Assembly: GCA_009792885.1 (NCBI GenBank)
Contig: WMCF01000059.1
Location: 2,200,832 to 2,264,831, forward strand
Source of the DNA: Eremophila alpestris peregrina
Lineage: Eukaryota > Chordata > Aves > Passeriformes > Alaudidae
Direction of reading: 5' to 3'
Length of the DNA stretch: 64,000 nucleotides
In this document: positions 1-10,200 of the stretch, in pieces
How the letters are laid out: each line of letters starts with the position of its first letter
Numbering within the stretch: position 1 is the stretch's first letter
Position numbers and translations under genes: made by a program
Notes under the pieces: model-generated
What the model was told of the DNA's origin: nothing
Database searches by the model: none
What the model saw: only the letters and a program-made list of their open reading frames with translations

Positions 1-115
1 CACTGGTGTGACACTGGGAGCACTGATGGGGGATACTGGGAGCACTGGTGAGGGATACTGGGAGCACTGGTGAGGGATACTGGGAGCACTGGTGGATACT
101 GGGAGCACTGGTGGC
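1..115. repeat. Minisatellite, about 21-bp units
   Basis: At least five imperfect head-to-tail copies of a unit reading roughly GATACTGGGAGCACTGGTGAG are visible. The copies differ by small deletions, for example one unit lacks the GAGG step. The array continues off the left edge, so its full length is unknown. The short reading frame that runs through it is a product of the repeat and is not a gene. Confidence 0.85.
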
Positions 116-2981
116 CCCCTCCCGCCGCTGCCCCCTCCCGGAGTGATCCGAGGCCGCAGGGCGCCTCCTGGTGGCCGCGTCGCGAGCGGCAGGGGAGGGC
201 GGAGAGGTTTGAGCTCGACCTTGGGCCCGTCCTAAAGAGCCGCGTCCCCGCCCGTCCCCCCTGAGCCCCCCTCCCAGCAAACAGGGTCCTTCTCGCACCC
301 TCCGTGCTCTACTCTCTGCCCCTGGAGTCCTGTCACCAGCTGTGATGGCCCCTGTCACCCCTCAGGGGACTCTGCTGGAGCCTCAGCACTGCTCCTGACT
401 CCTGCCAGGCCACGCTCCCACTGGAACAGCATCCCAAAGCCCGCGGGTGTCCCTTGGGCTGCCCTCGGCACCCAGCACAGGCTGCACTCAGGTGCCAGGG
501 GGAGCTGGCAAAGCTGCACAGAGCTCGCTGATGGCTCAGAACCAAACTCTCCACCAACAGCTTCCCAAAGCCCCGGTGTACTGGGATGGATCAAGGGATT
601 CACGTCTGGGATGGCTCTGCGAAGGGGATCATCATCATCAGCCCATTTGCTGCAGTCTTGGCTGAACAGCCACCTGGTAAATCTGCTCCCTCCATGCAGA
701 TAAAAGCAATGGAGATGTCAGAGATGTGTCACGCCACAGTGGGGGACTCAACTCTTCATCACTGAGTCATCTGACTGCAGGATTGATTCCATTTTCACGT
801 GGTTTAGTGCAGTTCAAAGCCTGCTGAGCTTCACCACGGCATTGTCTGCAGATCGTGGGCACTCCTGGCACAGGCATCAAAGAAAGGGGGTGGGTGCAGG
901 GGTCAGTGGGGTCTCAGGAATGTGTGGGAGTAGCTCAGACCCGTGGCTGAGGAGCCCTCCTGACACCACTTGGGTCCCCCCAGCTTGGACAGCCCGTGCT
1001 GGTGGCTGGGGACAGGGTGGTGGGGAGTGGGGGATGCAGGGATCCAGCACCACTGGAGAACAGATGCAGCCCCCAATCTGACAGGGAGGAGATGGAAACG
1101 AGACACTGATCTGCAATTGCAAATAATTAAATTGACAAAAACAGGCTCATTCTTATGTACAACATGTGGTCTCCAATTACATTTCAAGCATGTTTCATTT
1201 TCTGTCTTTCCCCCCTTAATTTTCCACATAAGGTGATTAGCAATCTTTTTTTCTGCGGGTATGTAGTTAATTAATACTTTGTTAATCGTGTCAGGATGAT
1301 ACTGGTTTGATTTACTCAGTTTTAGTCTTTTCCCAGAGCAGTCACTCCCAGTTCTCATGCCCAGACTCTCAGCTGCAGGATTTTGGGATAAATCTGCAGA
1401 GCCCCTGGAGGATCCTGTCCCGGCTCCCACTGCACCCCTCATCCATCAGTCTCCCCCCAGGCTGTGTCACGGTGCTCCCACCTCCTCCTCCCACAGCAGG
1501 AACATCTGAGCTGTGGGAGCTGCCAGGCTGCATCCAGCCCCCCTGTCCTGGGTTCTGGGCACGGGGGAGGCCGGGGAGCTGCCGGGGCAGCGGGACCACG
1601 AGAGGGTGCTCACGGAGCTGCCTCTGACTCCGGAACGATCGTGCAGCCTCCTCCTCCTGCCTGTGAACTGTTCCCCCAGTGGGAGTCACTGAAGCTCTGC
1701 CCCAGCCCGAATTTTAGCAGTAACCAGCGGCTTTGGCTGTACATCGTGGTGAGGGGCTCTACAAGCCCCCAGCACAGCCCCTGAGCATCTCCTCCTCTCC
1801 CCGGAGTGCAGGGCAGCAGAGGAGTGGGCACAGACGGGCATTTGGCTGAGGCACTTGGCTCCAGCAGCTTCAGGCACTTCCCAGCACTGTAAAAAGCCTA
1901 GGATGCTCGGGGTGTGCCTGGGCCCATCACGGGGCCAGTGCAGCCTCTTCCTGTCATGCACAGTCCAGCTCACAGCACTGACAGCGCCAGTCTGCCCACT
2001 CTGTGCCTCCAAACAGCTTCTCCTCCTTTAACTCAAAGGCCCAGACCACCTCGATCCCTCCCTGGGGACAAGGCAGCAACACCCCAGCCCTGCCTGGACA
2101 TCAGCAGAGTGCAGAGCTGTTCCCCTGAGCAACATGGGGATGCCAAAATCTCTGTCTGAAGCAGAGCAAAGGTCCTGGGTCCACCCAGGGGAAAAGCCTG
2201 AGCAAAGTGCAGCAGAGTTTGACCTTGGCAGTGTTTGCAGTGAACACAGCCTGTGCCCCACAGAGCCACCCTGGCCCTGTGCTGTGCCCCAGCCCCACAT
2301 GGCACTGGGGCATCCCACAGCCCCTCTGGAACAGCCCCATGACAGTGGGGTGGGTGTCCCTCACTGCCCCCTCCCAGACCAGCTCTGGGGCATTGCTCAA
2401 CCCCCCACCCTGACAAAGCAAAGGGCTCTCATTAACAGAACAGAGTGTGCACTGAAAACAACTGATGCTCATCCTGCAGCCATTGATTCTCTGTCTCCTG
2501 TAATTTCTGCTTTGCTCCTCTTAAGGGGCTGTTTTTCCCTACAGAGCCCAGCCCAGACAGCAAAGGTAGAGCCATGGCCCTCTCCATCTGCCCTCTCCTG
2601 TACATCCATCCCTGTGCCAGGCCACAGGCAGGGCTCTCCAACATCAGGGTTAAAAGCAGGCTGCTTATTGCATTGCACAGGGGTGTTTGTGCCAGGGCAC
2701 AAACCTGGTCACACCCCTGTCCCACAGGCAGCCTGAGGTGGGAGAAGAGAGGGGAAGGCTTCCCCACAGGCCAGGTGCTCCTCCTCCAGGCTCCTGCTGC
2801 TCCCCAGCTGCAAGCAGGGTGGTTTGAGTGATGCTGGAGGAAGTGTCTCTGCAGCCATAGCTCATCTCAGAGCCTTTGTGGAGTCAGGATGGGCACTGCA
2901 TGGCTGTGGCCATCCCCATAGACCCACCTGCAGCAGGAAGGTGGCAGCCAGCAGCAGCAATGTGGGTGGCACTGATCACCC
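116..2981. other. Non-coding DNA downstream of SLC16A1
   Basis: I see no exon with recognisable protein similarity on either strand. The many short overlapping frames are low-complexity and Pro/Ser/Gln-rich, as expected of GC-rich avian spacer. An AT-rich island at about 1105-1310 contains several TAATTA-type steps and is the only part that stands out. The gene that lies beyond SLC16A1 in human (TAFA3) was looked for by its cysteine pattern and was not found. Confidence 0.5.
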
Positions 2982-3127
2982 TGCCATTTCTTGGAAGTGT
3001 TCAAGGCCAGGTTGATGGGGCTTGCAGCCACCTGGTCTAGTGGGAAGTGTCCCTGCTCATCACATGGAGTGCAATGAGATGAGCTTTAAGGTCCCTTCCA
3101 ACCCAAATTGTTCCATGAGTCTGTAAT
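2982..3127 (+). mobile_element. CR1 LINE 3' fragment
   Basis: The stretch shows the CR1 3'UTR signature in forward orientation: a phrase resembling 'tgttcaaggccaggttgatg', then 'tttaaggtcccttccaaccc', then the degenerate tail 'ccatgagtctgtaattc'. The copy is 5'-truncated, as is usual for CR1, and diverged enough to look old. Confidence 0.85.
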
Positions 3128-5755
3128 TCTCTCTGCCCCTGTCCCAGGCAGGGCAGACAGGCAGAGACAGTGTTGGGACAGAGTGACCTTTGCCAGCAGC
3201 TGCCCACCCTGGCCCAGCCCCACCAGCAGCTCGGCAGGGGCTGGGAACAGCAGCGTTTGTTTGCAGAGCAGCAGCCCAGAGTGCCTGGACAGAGCTGCAC
3301 ACTCAGCAGAACCCAAATCTCCCAAAGGAACTGAATAAAGGCCCCGGGCAGAGCAGGAGCAGGCAGGGACCCAGATCCCCTCCTCATGCTTGTCACATGA
3401 ATGAGCTCTGCAGCCGGGCTCCCCTCGCCCCAGGAAGGGGATTGTGCTGCCGTGTGGGGAGGATTAGGCTGTTCCAGGAGGCTGGGAATGTCTGTGGGGC
3501 TGCCTGGCCTCTCACAGCACCACGGCCCCACAGACCAGGCAAAATGGGCTCAAGCCACGGGGTTGGGGTGCATTTGGGCACCCCCAGGGAGGCTGTGGAG
3601 GATGGCCCAACACCACAGCAGAGGCAGCAGCAACTTCCCAGCCCATAACCACTGTATCCAAGGGGTTCACCCTGAACTGCCCCCAAATTCTCTAACAGAG
3701 GGGATAAAGGAAAGGAGGGAGGACAGCTGGAGCCTGCCTGCCTCATCCCAGCTCCCACCATCAACAGACCTGGCTGCCACCAGCAGTCAGCAGCTGAAGC
3801 ACCCCCTGCTCCTCTAGGAGCCCCCAAACCCCCCCAGCTGCTGCAGAGCATTTCTGGCCAGCAACTTCAGATGTTTGGGAAAACAAACTGCAGGGGAATT
3901 AGCTCCCAAGTATTTCCTCAATTCTGCCCGCTATGAAGAGAATTTTATTTTGCTATCCCTGGAGGAAGGAAGGCGACGTGGCCAAATGCTGAGAGGAAAC
4001 CTGGGGAAGAATGGGGGAATCTGGCCAGCAATGCTGCCACTGCTCACAGCTCCTGGCCTGGGGAGCAGGGAAAGCACACAGGTCCCCATGGACTGTGGTC
4101 CTTGGCAAAGGGATCATGCCAGCAGATCTCCATCTCCTCCAGGGAGGCAGTGCAAAGGGTTCAACCTGCAGGGCATCCCTGGAACACAAGGGCTGCTTTG
4201 AGCATCCACTGCCCACTCACCCATCACCACAGCCAGGGCTCCCATCTGCTTTTTGGAGCCCTGTCCCTAGTTTTAGCTCCTGTTTTACAGGTACTTAACA
4301 GTGAGAGAGGCTCTGGGAGCCAGGGTCATGTACTTCCCACCACTGCAGATAACGTTGCTTGCAGAAATAACACAACTAAATATAGCTGTGCTGTGCTCCT
4401 GAGAGCTGAGCCATGAGCAGGCACAGGGACAGGCCCTGCCCAGGGGGAGAGGCTGGCCCAGGGCACAGGCCATGCCCTGGAGAGGTGCCACGCCTGCCAC
4501 AGCAAGAATTGTGCTCCACCCCAAGCAGGGCACTTAATAGTTTATAGCCGAATACAGGGCAAGAGTAAAGTCTCTGCACTCAATCCAACTGACACCTTCT
4601 TCTGTCACCTGCATTTCCACAGCATTGGGTCATACTGACAAGTCCCACAGGAGATCCTGGAGCAAGGACAGAGCTGACACCCAGCTCCAGACAGGGCACA
4701 GATGTCACCCGTAGAGGACAGCCAGGATTTACAACTGAAGTGTTCCCAGACAGCCACAGCCACGCAGCAGGAAATTATTTAAACACTTTTTTCCTTAGAA
4801 GCAAGGTTGGCTTCCTGCCCTAGCTGTGTGAGCCTCTCTCAGTGGCACTGGCTGCAGGAACAGCCCAAAGACCCCCAATGCCCACAGGAGGTAGGGACCA
4901 GCAGAAAAAGGCTGGGCACATCCTGCATTGCCAAGGACAGAGGCTCTTCTCAACAAGCATCACCAGTGCTTGGTATGGCAGAAGAGCCCAGGCCCTCCTG
5001 CTGCCCTGTCTGAGTCCCACCAGAGACCATCCCACACACAGAGGGGACCTTGTCTTTACCTACAAACACTTGGATAACAGGAGCAGTTACCCAGGGGTTG
5101 GTTATTGTGACATGAACCCATCCCTGTGGTCCTCAGCTATGAAAATACAATTACCTGGCTTTACAATATCACAGCTCAGTAACTCCACAACATCCTCTTG
5201 CACAAAATACTCCCCTGGCTTTATCTACAGTATTTTAAAATCTACAGTATTTTTAAAAACCCCCAGCTTTATGATATATTAGGACCAAAAAAAAAAGTCA
5301 AAAAGGGCCTTGCAGACAAGGGAAAGCAAGGAGAGCAGTTGCAATGCAGGGCCTGAACCTGCCACAGATCCAGGGACCCCAGAACAACCCCCTCAAGACC
5401 ACCTTCATTTAACTCCTCAATTAGTTTCAGCCCTGTATGTGTGGTTCCACTCAGCTCAGGAGGAAACAGACAGCAAGAACATCTGTGCATCACTCAGACT
5501 GTCAAATGCATGTCCCTCCTCCTCACCATCAAGGGAGTTCTCCAGGGTTTTTACAAGTTTCTAAAACCAGCCAAAGCCTCCTCTTCCAGCTGAAAAGGGG
5601 CATCTCACCTTCTCAGCAAGTGTCCAGCTTCCACAGGGTGCTGGAGCAGCAGGTGGAGAGCCAGGCCCTGCCACAGCCCAACTCACCCTCTCACCAACAT
5701 CTATGTGGTGTGGCACATAGAAATCACACCTCTAAGAAAGAAGTTTAACATGTGG
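3128..5755. other. Non-coding DNA between CR1 and the SLC16A1 3' end
   Basis: No gene is recognised. The reading frames here overlap on both strands and lack codon bias or domain motifs. A small local duplication ('atctacagtatttt' twice) lies near 5225-5260. Confidence 0.5.
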
Positions 5756-5759
5756 TGGG

Positions 5760-7010
5760 TAAATTGTAAAAAAAACAAGTTTATTTGAAAAAACTCAGCC
5801 TCTTAACATGAATTCTGATCAACATTTACTAGAACTTGAGAGCCATTAACCTGCTCCACGTACGTTGGGATATTTTCCAACACTAAAAAATAAAAAATAA
5901 ATACGTACAAATTCTTTCCTCCCCCTTACGTGTCCTAGATGTGAGAGGTTCAGCATCCACCGCCTTAGGATCTCAGTTGAACAGAAGCAAGTAAAAGAGG
6001 TTTCTCTAACAGATAAAAGAGCAAAAGCAGAAGAAGTCTCAGGGATGTACTATCTCCACCTCACCACTCTGCCCAAGGTCAGGCACTCAGAAACACTTGG
6101 CTGGATGGGATGCTCTGGTGGAAACCCACCCCACGGGCAGGATGGGGCAGCACAGCTGACAGCAGCATGAATGCCAGCACCACAACCTGAGCCCATTTCA
6201 CATCACCCAGCAAAGGGCTGAGAAGAGGCACTATTGAGGCAGAGTGGGGAGGCAGAGGGGGACCCCAGCACTCCCCCAAGGAAGGCTGGGCAAGCAGGGC
6301 TGCCAGGGCCCTGGAGTGGGTGACGCTGCCCAACAAGAATTGTAGCCACCTTTCTTTTCAGCCTGAATATCCCATGAGAGAACAGCTACAAAAACAGGGA
6401 TTTCTAAAGAACTACAGTAGCTAAACTGTTTTCAAAACATACCTAAAGATGACCTAAAGAGCCAGGAGGCACTGGGCACCAGGGGTGAGGAGCACCTTGC
6501 CCCATATGCCCGCATCTCCCCTGCAGAGGGCCCGCAGTAAGAAGCGTGTGAAGCAGTATTCATCCAGGGCCGGCCCTGAAGCCCATCATGCTTCAACAAA
6601 TCCAGTATCCTGCTTTTTATGGCTTTTTAACAACAAAACTCCCCGAAACACACACATATCCCCCACCCACCCACCCACCAACCCCAAGCAGAATACAGAG
6701 CTAAAGCACAGTTTTAGAGTTAAGGCTCCTTCCGATTCAGCTAGATATGGAGACTGTAAGGCACGTATTAGTACATTCATGTTACTGTTAAAAAGCCAGA
6801 CTATAAAAAGCCCCCCTGCCCCTGGACACACGAGGATACTGCATGTGTAGTCCTGTTACCTTTTGTTTAACACAGATGGAAAGACAACTCAGAGCCTGTT
6901 TAAAAATGAACACCCGGTTTAAACACTTCTCACGGCCCCCAGCGCCGGGGGAGCCCCGCCCCGGGCGCCGCAGCAGCGCTGCCCCGACACTCCGCAGTGA
7001 CACCGCTCCC
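5760..7010 (-). other. SLC16A1: SLC16A1 3'UTR (inferred)
   Basis: The region runs from the TGA at 7011-7013 to the first good minus-strand AATAAA downstream of it, at 5780-5785. Cleavage would fall about 15-25 nt further on, near 5755-5765, giving a 3'UTR of about 1.25 kb. No intron or repeat interrupts it. The exact end is inferred from the signal alone, and other poly(A) sites are possible. Confidence 0.55.
5780..5785 (-). terminator. SLC16A1: Poly(A) signal AATAAA for SLC16A1
   Basis: The plus strand reads TTTATT, so the minus strand carries the canonical AATAAA hexamer. It is the first clear hexamer I saw downstream of the SLC16A1 stop codon and lies about 1.2 kb past it. Confidence 0.5.
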
Positions 7011-7279
7011 TCAGATGCGGCTCTCCTCCTCTTTGACACCATCCTCCACGTTCTTCTGAGGCGAGGGAGCCACGTCGTTCTTTGCCTTCCCAGCGTCATC
7101 GATGTTGGTCTCTTCCTCCTTTCCTTCGCTCTTGGCTTTCTCCTCCGCCTTCTGCTCCTTGGCCACCAGGCGGTAGTTGATGCCCATGCCGATGAAGAGG
7201 TAGATCCCGGCGATGATCAGGACAACCCCGCAGGCCCAGTACGTGTACTTGTAGTCCCCATACATGTCATTGAGCTTCC
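7011..7279 (-). CDS. SLC16A1: SLC16A1 last coding exon
   Basis: Encodes residues 407-495: TM12 (about 420-443, with WACGVVLIIAGIYLF) and the cytoplasmic tail, which is rich in Lys and Glu and ends in EEESRI. The acceptor is TCTTAG at 7280-7281 and the stop is TGA at 7011-7013. The tail is the least conserved part of the protein in this family. Confidence 0.95.
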
Positions 7280-10200
7280 CTAAGAGACAAGAGAAGGGAC
7301 AGTTTTGGCAAGATGCCTCCAGAGCAGCTGCAGGTCGTGGAGATGTTCCCAAGAGCAGCCCAAGCCCATCACCCTCATGTTCAGGCAAAGGACCTGTCCC
7401 ACATTCCTTCATTTCCTGCTCTCCCTACCCTGTGCCAGGGGTTCAGATCCCACTTCCCTGGCCATTCTTCATATGCTGAGGTGGTCTCCTGACTGCTGCC
7501 CATGGCTCAAAGGAACCCACCACCATTAAGCAAGTCCAGGCAGGACAGCCAGAGTCAAATAATCATAGAATTGTTAAGGTTGGGAAAGACCATCAAGTTC
7601 AATCACCAATCCAGCACCACCCCATTAAAACCATGTCCTGAAGTGAGTTCTCCAGGCACAGCAGACCCTACCTAGCATAGGGGGTCCCAGAAGCACAGGG
7701 CAGCACTCCACGATGGTCACCAGGCCAACAGCGCTGGAGAACCGCTGAGCTCCCACCAGGTCCATCAGGGTCTCAAACAGGATCGAGCTCAGCCAGCCAA
7801 AGGCAAAGCCAAAGAAGCCAGCATAAATGCAGAAGCCAGCATAGCTGGTGGACATGGGGGCCAAGAGATGGCAAACCCCATTGTAAATAACAGAGATGGC
7901 AAAGAAATACTGGACACGGGGTCTGACCCACTTGGTGTTTGCCACCAGTCCCATGGAAGGCCTGGCCACCATGTCCACAAAGGCCAGTATGGAGAGCAGG
8001 AAGGCTGCAGAGTCACTAGGAATCTTCTTGCTCTTTGCATAATTGCTGAGGAAGACCAAGGGAGCGAACAACCCGAAGAACATGATTACATTGCCTGACA
8101 GATAGAGCAGGAAGCCCCTGTGCGTGAAAAGAGACAGGTCCAAGAACTTGTTGATTGTCTGAAAGAATGAGCTCTTCTCTTTCTTGGCCTTTCCATCAAT
8201 GAGGTCCGTGCTGGTGTCACCATCATCCTTTTTGCCTGCCTTCCCAGCCTCCTGCTGTACTTCCTTATCTTTCTTCAGCTGATCCGGCTTGGGGCCGATG
8301 GGGCGCATCAGGGAGCCAGCCACGCAGCAGTTCAGCAGCAGGCCACCCAAGATGAGGAAGCTGCCACGCCAGCCAAAGATGCCAAAGAAGAGCTGGTTGA
8401 CGGGTGCCAGGGTAGAGAGGAAGACGGGGCTGCCCGCCATGGCCAGCCCATTGGCCAGTGGACGCCTCTTGAAGAAGTACTTGCCGATCATGGTCAAGGC
8501 AGGGTTCAGGTTGAAGGCAAGTCCAAGGCCTGCAGGAGAGAGATAAGGGGCTCAGGGCTAGGAAATCGCCAGCAGCACTGGCAATCACCAACCAAGGACT
8601 GGTGGGACATGCACCGTTTCACAGCTGCATTTCCGGCTTAGAATCATGGAATCATTTGGGTTGGAAAAGCTCACTGAGATCATGGAGTCCAACTATTGTC
8701 CCAACACTGCGAGGTCCACCATTAACCCACGTCCCCAAGTGTGACAGCCACATGCTTTTTGAACACTTGCAGGGATGGTGATTCCACCAGTGCCCAGACA
8801 GTCCATTGCAACACCTCACCCACCCACTCCCCAGCTGCACAAGCAGGAGTCAGCCCCTGCTGCCAGCTAAAGAAGCACCCAGGCAGTGACAAGAACCAGA
8901 ATTTATGCAAATTCAGACATCAGCTAATAACTCCTGGGTTGGAGCTGCTCCTTTCAGTGCTCCACGAGGGCAGAGCTAGGACTTACCCCCGATGACCCCC
9001 ACGCAGAAGTAGAGCTCCTCCACCGTGTTGCAGAAGGAGGCAGCGATGAGGCCGCAGCCCGAGAGGCAGCCGCCGGCGATCATGATGGGCCTGCTGCCGT
9101 ACTTGTTCACCAGGACACTGCTGATGGGACCTGCCAAGGAGAGGAGAGGCACCCAGACAGGAGTTATCTGTGCATCTGAGACTGAACACACACACACAGG
9201 CACACTGCAGCTTTACTGCCAGGGGATTCCAGCTGTCACACAGTGCTGCTTCTCCCAGTGAGAGAACTGGGGTAAGGGGAAAGGGCAAGAGGTTCAGAGG
9301 CAGCTGGAGATAAGAGAATCACAAAATGGTTTGGGTTGGAACAAGATGATCTTTAAGGTCCCTTCCAACTCCCTGCAACTTCATGGGCAGGGACACTTTC
9401 CACTAGAACAGGTTGCTGCAAGCCCCATTTAACCCAGTCTTGAACATTTCCAGGGATGGGGCAGACAGAGCTTCTCTGTGCCAGGACCTCATCACCCTCA
9501 GGGAAGAAAGTCTTCCCAAATATCTAATCTAAGCCAACCATAAAACAGAGAAATTTGTTGAAGCACAGAAAGCTTTGACTTCTCTGAGCAAGTTGCCTTC
9601 TGTGGGCTGAAATAGGAGCTGCCTGGCCACCAGCTAACCCTAGAGACAGGGCTTGGGGACAGGCTGAAGCCACCTGCCCCATGCTGGGCTGTGGGTTCTG
9701 CACTACTTGCAGCCACCCACCCACCATGGGCTGGGGTCTCAGCCACAAAGCAACTGCACATCTCCTGCCAGAGGTTTCTGATCAAGACCAGACAAAGCTG
9801 TGAGGAAACACATTCTCTGGGTGCAGATGAAGTTCCCCAGGACTTAGGGGGAAGCAGCACTGACCCAGGAGAAGGGGTGCCTCTGTTTTCACTGCTACCC
9901 CTAAGGCAGACAGGGTCCAATAGCCCTTTTAAGTGCTTCACTATCAGTAGCTTTAATCCAAAGCAAACAGTGATTAGAGACTGCCAAGCATGCTCTACAG
10001 ACACTAAAATGTATTTAAATACACTGAATGAACATCCATTGAATATTAACAGACCTTGCTTTGCCATTAACAGACAGGGATGTTGTCAACATGTTATTCA
10101 TGGGTCCTCGGATGGTACTTGACCTTTTTGCCCAGTTTAAACAAAGCCTGGAGCAGGTTACAGAAGCCTTGGTGCTGCAGAGTCTGCCCCCAGCCCCATG

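Noticed and set aside
116..5755. A possible TAFA3 or other gene beyond SLC16A1, expected from human gene order
   Set aside because: No exon with the TAFA cysteine pattern or other recognisable similarity was seen on either strand.
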